DNA of 16,841 nt from Mucilaginibacter cryoferens (lineage in GTDB: Bacteria; Bacteroidota; Bacteroidia; Sphingobacteriales; Sphingobacteriaceae): the NCBI RefSeq assembly GCF_014205845.1, contig NZ_JACHCR010000041.1, forward strand, positions 1 through 16,841, given 5' to 3'. Below are positions 1 through 5,984 of this stretch, in pieces. The notes beneath the pieces were generated by a model that saw only the letters and a list, made by a program, of their open reading frames with translations, searched no databases and was not told where the DNA came from. The translations under genes were made by a program, and so were the position numbers. The stretch's first letter is position 1. Every line of letters starts with the position of its first letter.

Positions 1-87
1 CTACCTCTTCCCATTCCGAACAGAGAAGTCAAGCCCGCCAGAGCCGATGGTACTGCGGTAAAACGTGGGAGAGTAGGTCGGTGCCCA
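1..87 (+). rRNA. rrf: 5S ribosomal RNA, 3' part (cut by window start)
   Basis: The sequence carries the conserved 5S blocks CCCATTCCGAACAGAGAAG, CCGATGGTACTGC and GTGGGAGAGTAGGTCGG in the right order and spacing for the 3' two thirds or more of a bacterial 5S rRNA. The 5' end lies before the window, so 16S and 23S genes are presumably upstream. The exact 3' end (about 86-88) is set by expected pairing with the missing 5' end and is therefore approximate. Confidence 0.95.
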
Positions 88-115
88 ATCTTAAAGGCCG
101 AAAGGCTGAATCGCG

Positions 116-147
116 AAAGCTCTTATCTTAACAGGTAAGGGCTTTTT
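116..147 (+). terminator. Rho-independent terminator of the rRNA operon
   Basis: A stem of about 13 base pairs, including two G-U pairs (116-128 with 133-145), is followed by a T run ending at 147. It lies about 30 bases after the 5S rRNA, the normal place for an rRNA operon terminator. A small GCC-GAAA-GGC hairpin sits between the 5S gene and this stem. Confidence 0.8.
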
Positions 148-987
148 GCGTTCGTATACTTTGGAACCTAACCATCCCCTCGGCAATAAGGTGTTCGCTT
201 TTGACTAACACCGTTGGGGTGTTCGGGGACGAACACTTAAGGTGAAGATAGTCAGTGTGATAGGTGTTCGGGGTCTCGCTCCCGATTAAGAATTGGCAGC
301 TTAAACCCACAAAACCACGGTTACAGCCCGGGTTGCCCCGGTTTGGGAACGAGCAGTTAAATAAACTGGAACAAAGCTTGAATAATAGGCTATTATTCGC
401 TGATAAAAGTGGAATAAATAGCCGCTTTTACCGAAAATATAATAACAACTTTCAAATGCACTTTTATGAGCACCTGGAGGGGTACTTTAGTTTACGGCTT
501 CTCCGATACGGGTGTACTACCAGGATAAGCCGGTAATCCCACCCGGATGCCGGAACTTGTTATTGGATGAATTGTTAACCAGGAGAGCCGGCAATTGAGA
601 TTACGGGCGTTTGTTAAACTAACAACAGCAGGACCCTCGGCGATTTGTCCGCTGGGTTATTGTCGGCCAGTTACGAATGTGGGAAGTGACTGAGTGTTTG
701 TAAGGCGGCGTGCCGTTAAGTGCAAATTTAGTGTATACGCCGGGGTATCGTTGTGTTGGCGGGAGCCTATGAGAATGCGATCATATCAAGGCGTGGCGTC
801 TTTGATATCAGCGGAGGCGTGTATGGTGCGTTTGAGGCGGTGGCTAGGCTTTGGTGCTTTGCCGGGTAAAACACCTTGAAGGGTTGTTTAGGGCCATTTA
901 CGACCGATGTTATGTGGCTGTTATTTTGGTGTTAAATTATTTTCAAATTGATACTACAAATTTGCCCGAAATTTTTACTTTTGCGCC
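148..987. other. Gene-free stretch between rRNA operon and tRNA-Ser
   Basis: About 840 bases with no ORF that looks like a protein. The longest reading frame (264-536, about 90 codons) has no recognisable domain and a composition like noncoding DNA. Local structure is visible: the word GGTGTTCGGGG occurs at about 218 and 262; a hairpin GTGTTCG-GGGA-CGAACAC lies at 219-236; a perfect 8-bp-arm hairpin lies at 380-398; and a further imperfect hairpin lies at about 404-430. The right half (540-900) is richer in G and C than the defence island and featureless to me. Confidence 0.6.
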
Positions 988-1074
988 GGAGAGCTGGCAG
1001 AGTGGTCGATTGCGGCAGTCTTGAAAACTGTTGAACTGTGAAAGGTTCCTGGGGTTCGAATCCCTAGCTCTCCG
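988..1074 (+). tRNA. tRNA-Ser (anticodon UGA)
   Basis: The acceptor arms GGAGAGC (988-994) and GCTCTCC (1067-1073) pair perfectly, with discriminator G at 1074. The anticodon stem GCAGT/ACTGT (1015-1019 with 1027-1031) encloses loop CTTGAAA with anticodon TGA at 1022-1024. A long variable arm lies between the anticodon and T arms, and the T loop contains GGTTCGAATCC. The 87-base length and variable arm fit a class II serine tRNA, reading UCA and, by wobble, other UCN codons. CCA is not encoded. The gene stands alone and has its own terminator a few bases downstream. Confidence 0.97.
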
Positions 1075-1080
1075 CTCTAG

Positions 1081-1118
1081 AAAGAGGCTGCGTCCCAATC
1101 CGGGTGCAGCCTCTTTTT
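1081..1118 (+). terminator. Rho-independent terminator after tRNA-Ser
   Basis: An 11-bp perfect stem, AAAGAGGCTGC (1081-1091) with GCAGCCTCTTT (1106-1116), has a 14-base loop and ends in a run of five T. It starts seven bases after the tRNA, so it very probably ends the tRNA transcript. Confidence 0.9.
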
Positions 1119-1639
1119 GTATTTTTGCACCTTGGGGCCATACCTGTGCCGCACGTTGGTGTGTATGCCGCTTTGCAATGGGCTGGTTGTTTGTGCCCTA
1201 TTCGCCCATCTAATATGCCACGGGCTGCTGAGTGCAAAGATCTCCCCCATCTAATAGCTCGAACGCCCACAAATCCGAAAGTGTCAAAATCTGCAGCGCT
1301 CCACGTTTAACATTACCTCTATAGCGTTTCCCCGTTGGCAGAAACGGGGCCGGGCTTTACATTCATACGCCTGCAGGCATTACGCGCGGGCCGGTATCCA
1401 TTTCAGTCCAACGCGAAGCTGCGGATACAAACCTACCTTTCGGTATAGAAACAAGTTTTTGGTGCTGAAACTAAAATGCTAACGCACGCGTGTCGCGGGT
1501 GTTTTATACAAGCAACAAGCCATTGTTTTCAATGTGCTTCTAATCATGGAGTTTATTTGTCAGTGGGGCACACGGAATTACTGAGTCGAATTTTGGAGGA
1601 TAAATCAAATGTATATTTATAAATTTACTGATATGTGTG
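1119..1639. other. Intergenic stretch at the left edge of the defence island
   Basis: No credible coding sequence is present. It contains the ~100-base dispersed repeat annotated at 1323-1424. Base composition shifts from mixed GC to AT-rich toward 1600, where the leftward island genes end. I found no duplicate of the tRNA 3' end at the far side of the island, so an integrase-type attachment site is not supported. Confidence 0.5.
1323..1424 (-). repeat. Dispersed intergenic repeat, copy 1 (inverted relative to the copy at 11162)
   Basis: Read on the minus strand, this segment begins CCGCAGCTTCGCGTT, continues with TGGATACCGGCCC, TAATGCC and GCGTATGAA, and ends in a hairpin (CCCCGTT/AACGGGG, 1330-1349) followed by AACGCT. 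The same blocks in the same order occur on the plus strand at 11162-11255. The two copies sit in opposite orientation just outside the first and last genes of the defence island. The terminal hairpin and the lack of an ORF suggest a small noncoding repeat of the MITE or REP kind, but its class is unknown to me. Confidence 0.75.
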
Positions 1640-2653
1640 TTAATCATTTTTTTTTATAGACTTTATTTTTTTAATCTCCTTATCAAAGTCACTTTCAAAG
1701 TTTTGATCCTGAATGCCCCTGAATTTATCGTACTCTTTTTCCACTAATTTTATGGCTACTTCGTGGCTCACCTTCCCTGCATCCTTCAATATTTGATACT
1801 CGTTGAATTGCAAGAATGCATCTAAACGGTTTATCCAGTCGCCCATTTTCATGGGTGTTTGCCTCGATGCCTGTAATTCTGCAAAATCAAGATACATCGT
1901 AACCACCCTCTCCAGTTCTTTGATCTCCTTTTCTATGAGGTAGTTTTTGGCTACACCTATATCACCCTTCAATACTTTCCCGCCGGGCGCATTTTTAAAA
2001 GTTTGCAAACCCATATTAGGTTTATCGGCACTTGCTCTTTCGGCAATGATTTGCGCTGCGGTTTTACCCGATATAGCAAAGTGTAGTTTATTTTGAACAG
2101 TCTTGAAAAACTTTTGGGTTATATCAGCATCCTTGTTATAATCGATGCTACATTGCTCGTATATATCAGTTATTTTAAGGTAAAAGCGCCGTTCGCTGGC
2201 GCGGATCTCCCTAATGCGGTCTAAAAGCTCGTCAAAATAATCTTTGCCAAAACGTTTACCCTGTTTTAATCTTGCATCATCTAAGACAAAACCTTTGACA
2301 ATATATTCCCTAAGTGTTTTAGTTGCCCATATGCGGAACTGTGTAGCCTGATAGCTATTAACCCGGTATCCGACGGCTATGATTGCGTCTAAATTGTAAA
2401 AGGAAGTAAGATACTTTTTACCATCACTGGCAGTTGTTTCCATTTTGGAAACAACTGAATCTTCTTTTAGCTCATTACTTTCGAAAATATTCTTCAAGTG
2501 TTTACTAATGGCGGGCACTTCCACGCCAAAAAGCTCTGATAAACGTTTTTGAGTTAACCAAAACGTTTCATCATTGAAAATTACTTCAATTTTCACATCG
2601 CCCGTAGGAGTGTTGTAAAAAATTATGTCATTAGACTGAGGGTTATCGCTCAT
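1640..2653 (-). CDS. RhuM-family protein (left copy)
   Basis: A 337-residue protein of the virulence RhuM family, whose biochemical role is poorly known. The family signature is clear: an N-terminal part resembling phage antirepressor-type DNA-binding domains (helix-turn-helix-like residues about 34-57), then the blocks TTASDGKKYLTSFYNLDAI and AVGYRVNSYQATQFRIWATK, then LREYIVKGFVLDD. The C-terminal third is helical and ends in a lysine-rich tail. The start ATG at 2653 overlaps the stop of the upstream chimera gene by four bases (ATGA), so the two are probably translationally coupled. RhuM genes are often found beside restriction systems; a second, clearly diverged member lies at 9987-10994. 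Family assignment is firm; any function in defence is inference from context. Confidence 0.88.
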   Translation of the reverse strand: MSDNPQSNDIIFYNTPTGDVKIEVIFNDETFWLTQKRLSELFGVEVPAISKHLKNIFESNELKEDSVVSKMETTASDGKKYLTSFYNLDAIIAVGYRVNSYQATQFRIWATKTLREYIVKGFVLDDARLKQGKRFGKDYFDELLDRIREIRASERRFYLKITDIYEQCSIDYNKDADITQKFFKTVQNKLHFAISGKTAAQIIAERASADKPNMGLQTFKNAPGGKVLKGDIGVAKNYLIEKEIKELERVVTMYLDFAELQASRQTPMKMGDWINRLDAFLQFNEYQILKDAGKVSHEVAIKLVEKEYDKFRGIQDQNFESDFDKEIKKIKSIKKND

Positions 2654-3099
2654 GCTATCGCCTGTTTTATCAAACCAACTATATAATCCAAGTTTTCTAT
2701 ATCGCTTACTATTAATTCATAATCTCCATTGCCATTATGCCCTTTTAAAATTGATACATCTCTCATTAAATTTAAAGGGTCGTTCAATTGGCCTTTCTTT
2801 AAATTAATCCATAATTTGATTGTCTTGTCCTGTATTTCAATATCAACAATGTTGGTTTTCTTTTTAAAGGCGATATAAGTTTTTTTAGGTATAATGTCGA
2901 TTCCTGAGTTGAGTTTTAAGATGGCTTGTTTGAAGGTTTGGTATAACTTAATCACCGCTTCCAGATTTATGGTATCAAATAATTTCATTACGTAAGGCTG
3001 AATCCCGTAATTATCGGTTTCAGCCAAAATAAGCCAGGGTTTGGTTCTCCCCCCGGTCATGATGCGTTCAAACGAGATGGCTTTGTAAACTGGTAGCAA
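2650..3099 (-). CDS. Small chimera: HipA-like N-terminal stub joined to a DUF5655 domain
   Basis: The 149-residue product has two parts. Residues 1-41 (containing ERIMTGGRTKPWL and PYVMKLF) resemble the first strands of HipA-like kinases, with the lysine of the KLF strand. Residues about 45-149 match the DUF5655 domain found at the end of many restriction-associated proteins (blocks KKTYIAFKKKTNIVDIEI, KLWINLKKGQLNDP, HNGNGDYELIV and LDYIVGLIKQA). The rest of a kinase is absent. This looks like a deletion that fused two genes in frame; it may be functional or a remnant. The only start that keeps the HipA-like segment is TTG at 3097-3099, with an in-frame stop shortly upstream; the first ATG would remove residues 1-13. 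It is coupled to the RhuM gene by a four-base overlap. Domain names are from memory of the families, not a search. Confidence 0.65.
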   Translation of the reverse strand: MLPVYKAISFERIMTGGRTKPWLILAETDNYGIQPYVMKLFDTINLEAVIKLYQTFKQAILKLNSGIDIIPKKTYIAFKKKTNIVDIEIQDKTIKLWINLKKGQLNDPLNLMRDVSILKGHNGNGDYELIVSDIENLDYIVGLIKQAIA

Positions 3100-3212
3100 T
3101 AGTATTTAATATGACGTAAGTTTATAAAATTACTTTATCTATTTGGCAATTGCAATAAGGTGCTGGTTATTAATAGGAGTAGTTGCATTATACTATCTAA
3201 ATTGAGGTATTT

Positions 3213-3243
3213 CCAAATTCCTACGCACTGCGTAAGAATTTGG
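3213..3243. other. Long perfect-arm hairpin
   Basis: CCAAATTC (3213-3220) pairs with GAATTTGG (3236-3243), and after one mismatch TACGCA pairs with TGCGTA around a minimal loop. No T run follows on either strand. It stands eight bases from the terminator at 3251-3277 and shares its loop-side word ACTGCGT. Confidence 0.6.
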
Positions 3244-3250
3244 AAAAGAG

Positions 3251-3277
3251 AAAACCCGACGGACTGCGTCGGGTTTT
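3251..3277 (-). terminator. Bidirectional Rho-independent terminator downstream of mrr
   Basis: An 11-bp perfect stem, AAAACCCGACG (3251-3261) with CGTCGGGTTTT (3267-3277), encloses a 5-base loop. Four A on one side and four T on the other make it able to work in both directions. It lies 110 bases after the mrr stop, so it probably ends the leftward invertase-mrr transcript and separates it from the chimera-RhuM pair, which would then need its own promoter in 3100-3250. Confidence 0.85.
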
Positions 3278-3386
3278 AAAAAGATAAAGACCATTAAGGG
3301 GCAAAAAACGTTTTCTTGTCAAAGAGACATGTAATGCGATTAGCACTTTTCAAACATATTAATGTTGCCAGCACAATGTTTAAAAA

Positions 3387-4313
3387 TTAATTATCTTCTT
3401 CGAAATAATCACTATCTATTTTTTTAATCTCATACATTCGTTGCGGTGAAACTCCAAGATTATAGTCTATCATTAGTTGAGTTAATTGCTCGCCATCAAT
3501 AAGTACAATTTTTGTTTCGTTGCGTGGCATGTATCCTAGTGCATCTTTAGTAAATGACGAAGTTGTAATAAATATACCTTTTTTAGCGCCTTGTCCGGCC
3601 AAAGCACCAACAAATTTGTGGAGCTCTGGCCGACCAACAACGTTGGATGCTTGCCAGCGTTTTGCCTGGATATATATTATATCTAAACCCAATTTGTCTT
3701 CCTTAATTGTACCATCAATACCTTCATCCCCTGTTTTGCCAATCGCTTTACCTGCATCTTTAATTGATCCGCCATATCCCATCTTGACTAATAGTTCCAC
3801 TACTAACCGTTCAAAGAAAAGCGGTGACAATCGTTTTACAGTGTCTAATAACTCTTGAGCTAATGACTGCCGAATTGCCTGGTATGAGTTTTCTATCGTT
3901 TCTTCCGGCGTTTGCTTATCTGTTTCGCGTAATACCTCAATTGAAGAAATTTTTTCCCCTTCTTCTCTTTTTAAGCTTTGAAAATCAACAAACTCAGAAA
4001 ATCGCCTTAAAAGTGTATTGTCAATTTTTTTTGGTTTCTCTTTTAAAACTGCCAAACCCCTTGAAGTAATTGCTAATGCTCCACGTTTAGGCGAATCAAG
4101 AAGCCCCGCTTTTTTCAAATATGTACGCGCCCATCCTACGCGATTTGAAAAAAGGAATGCTTGCCCACTCGGTAGCAATTCTTTTAATTCATCTTCAGAC
4201 AGCTTAAATTCAATCGCTAATATTTCAACAATATCTTTGAATAAATAAGTTTTTTTGTCGGCAACTTGCCTTAAGAGGGGCAGCATTACCGATTGATAAT
4301 CAGGTATGGGCAT
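3387..4313 (-). CDS. mrr: Mrr-type modification-dependent restriction endonuclease
   Basis: A 308-residue protein with the two-domain Mrr layout. Residues about 1-95 form a winged-helix N-terminal (Mrr_N) domain. Residues about 160-285 form the Mrr nuclease domain, with core GDEGIDG (195-201), catalytic-type QAK at 216-218 and the flanking block FFERLVVELLVKMGYGG. This is the PD-(D/E)XK variant in which Q replaces the usual acidic residue, typical of Mrr. Family members cut DNA bearing foreign methylation (type IV restriction). The length is normal and the active-site residues are intact. The gene starts 47 bases after the invertase gene in the same direction, so both may be on one mRNA that ends at 3251-3277. 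Its closeness to a switching methyltransferase is notable, because Mrr enzymes can turn on self DNA when methylation changes. Confidence 0.9.
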   Translation of the reverse strand: MPIPDYQSVMLPLLRQVADKKTYLFKDIVEILAIEFKLSEDELKELLPSGQAFLFSNRVGWARTYLKKAGLLDSPKRGALAITSRGLAVLKEKPKKIDNTLLRRFSEFVDFQSLKREEGEKISSIEVLRETDKQTPEETIENSYQAIRQSLAQELLDTVKRLSPLFFERLVVELLVKMGYGGSIKDAGKAIGKTGDEGIDGTIKEDKLGLDIIYIQAKRWQASNVVGRPELHKFVGALAGQGAKKGIFITTSSFTKDALGYMPRNETKIVLIDGEQLTQLMIDYNLGVSPQRMYEIKKIDSDYFEEDN

Positions 4314-4360
4314 TTAGGTTATTTTTAGCTAAGTTATCAATTCAAATATAATAAAGAGAT

Positions 4361-4957
4361 TTAGCCCGCTGCATCTTTAATGAACGATGAAACTGTTAGT
4401 CGATGCACTCCTAAAATCCTGCCAATTGCACTATATGATATTTTTTTCTTTATCAGCGATTGAATTTCATCCTCCTTACCCGTTAGTTTTCGGGTTTGTG
4501 ATCTACTACCTTTAGGTCGTCCCAATATTTGTCCTTCAGCTTTACGTCTTGCTAATGCTTCCTTGGTGCGCTGAGATATCAGGTTTCTTTCAATTTCTGC
4601 CGATAGGCCAAATGCGAATGCCAATACTTTTGAATTAATATTGTTGCCTAATTCATAATTCTCTTTAACGGTATAAACCATAACATCCTTCTCCATACAA
4701 TCGTGTAGAATTTTCATAATCTGCATCAAGTTCCGGCCCATACGGGAAAGTTCGGAAACTATAAGTACATCCCCTTTTTTCATACGGTTCAGTAATTCTC
4801 CAAATTTACGTACGTCAAGTTTCTTAGTTGAGCTAATAGTTTCCTCAATCCATTCGTCTATTACTAAATGTTTAAGATCGGCAAATTTTAAGATTTCGTA
4901 GCGCTGGTTTTCTGTTGTTTGCTTGTCGGTGCTAATGCGGATGTATCCGTATTTCAT
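4361..4957 (-). CDS. Serine site-specific recombinase (DNA invertase)
   Basis: A 198-residue member of the resolvase/invertase family. Residues 1-140 form the catalytic domain: YIRISTDKQT with nucleophile Ser9 and Arg7, SELSRMGRN (68-76) with the conserved active-site arginines, and AEIERNLISQRTKEAL (120-135) forming the start of the long dimer helix. The C-terminal DNA-binding helix-turn-helix lies at about 160-193 (SYSAIGRILGVHRLTVSSFI). Size and domain order are those of small invertases such as Hin, Pin and the Bacteroides Mpi type, not of large phage integrases. It begins 94 bases outside an inverted repeat that bounds a segment with two alternative 3' ends of a restriction-modification gene, so its likely job is to invert that segment. 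It reads away from the segment and is not itself flipped, so its expression should not depend on the switch state. Confidence 0.92.
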   Translation of the reverse strand: MKYGYIRISTDKQTTENQRYEILKFADLKHLVIDEWIEETISSTKKLDVRKFGELLNRMKKGDVLIVSELSRMGRNLMQIMKILHDCMEKDVMVYTVKENYELGNNINSKVLAFAFGLSAEIERNLISQRTKEALARRKAEGQILGRPKGSRSQTRKLTGKEDEIQSLIKKKISYSAIGRILGVHRLTVSSFIKDAAG

Positions 4958-5050
4958 GATTGTTTAGTTTATTAATGGATTTTATTTAGACTGTAAGGAG
5001 ATAGTATAATAAAAATATGCCATAAATAGCTTCACTGTTTTATGAAAAAC

Positions 5051-5071
5051 AATGAGCGTTTATGTTAGGCA
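5051..5071 (+). repeat. Left inverted repeat of the invertible segment
   Basis: The 13-base core AATGAGCGTTTAT is identical to the minus strand at 6824-6844. The following eight bases differ at only two positions (GTTAGGCA here, ATTAGTCA there). The core includes an ATG and the next three codons in the reading frame of both cassettes, so crossover anywhere inside it keeps the frame. Weak similarity (GTTT and GAAAAA blocks) continues outside the segment. Proposed recombination site for the adjacent invertase. Confidence 0.8.
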
Positions 5072-5984
5072 GAACATAAATGTTACAAATAATCTTTCCA
5101 GTAAAAATAGTTGGATTATCTCGAATGAAATCGCGGCAAAAATAAAAGCCAAAATTGAAGCAGTCGGGATACCGTTAGCAAAATGGGATATTCAGATTAA
5201 CTATGGTATTAAAACAGGTTATAATGAAGCATTTATAATTGACCAAGCAAAACGTGATGAATTATTACGAATATCTCCCGAATCTGATCAAATTATACGT
5301 CCGATTCTTCGCGGCAGAGATATAAAAAAATATCTGTTAAATGATGAAAAATTGTTTTTACTATTTATTCCATGGCATTTTCCATTACACAATGACAATA
5401 CAGAAAAAGGTGTGTCTCAAAAAGCCGAAGCTTTATTTAAGAGTGAATATCCAGCTGTGTATGACCATTTGCTAAAATTTAAATCCCAGCTAGAACTACG
5501 GAATAAAGCAGAAACCGGAATAAGATACGAATGGTACGCGCTACAGAGGTTTGGCTCTAATTATTGGGAGGAGTTTGACAAACCCAAAATTATTTATCCA
5601 AACATGACGAAATTTTTGCCATTTTATTACGACACAAATGGGTTTTATACGAATCAAAAATGTTTTGTCATTACAGGCTTTCATATAGAATACTTAACTG
5701 CGTTCCTTAATTCTTCTATTTTTAAATTCTGTTTTCGTGAAAATTTCCCTGAATTACAGGGAGGAACGAGAGAATTAAGTAAAGTGTTTTTTGATTTAAT
5801 TCCAGTAAAACAGATTGATGACGAAATCAATAATGTTTTTAAAAAGAAGGTTGACCAAGTCCAATTTTTAAAAAGACAAGGAATCGAAACAATTAGTGTT
5901 GAAAAAGAGATAGATAGTATTTTATTCGATTTATATGAATTGACTATCGAGGAAAGAGAAGCTATTGGATTTTTCGAAATTTAA
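5052..5984 (+). CDS. Silent alternative C-terminal specificity cassette of the Type IIG enzyme
   Basis: 310 codons homologous to residues 970-1262 of the leftward Type IIG gene but on the opposite strand. Residues 1-94 match the scaffold region, with the invariant blocks WII (21-23), TGYNEAFIIDQ (55-65) and IIRPIL (81-86). Residues about 95-280 hardly match and should contain a different target recognition domain (TaqI-like C-terminal specificity type). There is no methyltransferase or nuclease motif, so it cannot be a complete enzyme. An in-frame TGA at 5043-5045, nine bases before the ATG, and the lack of a visible ribosome site argue that it is stored rather than translated. Its end overlaps the expressed cassette tail to tail by 23 bases (5962-5984). 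It is intact, with no frameshift or stop, which implies recent selection and hence recent use through inversion. Confidence 0.88.
   Translation: MSVYVRQNINVTNNLSSKNSWIISNEIAAKIKAKIEAVGIPLAKWDIQINYGIKTGYNEAFIIDQAKRDELLRISPESDQIIRPILRGRDIKKYLLNDEKLFLLFIPWHFPLHNDNTEKGVSQKAEALFKSEYPAVYDHLLKFKSQLELRNKAETGIRYEWYALQRFGSNYWEEFDKPKIIYPNMTKFLPFYYDTNGFYTNQKCFVITGFHIEYLTAFLNSSIFKFCFRENFPELQGGTRELSKVFFDLIPVKQIDDEINNVFKKKVDQVQFLKRQGIETISVEKEIDSILFDLYELTIEEREAIGFFEI

Noticed and set aside
264..536. A 90-codon rightward ORF after the rRNA operon
   Set aside because: No recognisable domain, no ribosome site, runs through hairpin-forming repeats and has composition unlike the window's genes.
976..983. Exact -7 consensus TACTTTTG just before tRNA-Ser
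   Set aside because: It would put the transcription start within a base or two of the mature tRNA 5' end and has no -33 element at the right spacing.
4361..4957. Serine recombinase as resolvase of a transposon or integrase of the island
   Set aside because: No transposase, terminal repeats or attachment-site duplication are found, while a fitting pair of inverted sites lies next to it.
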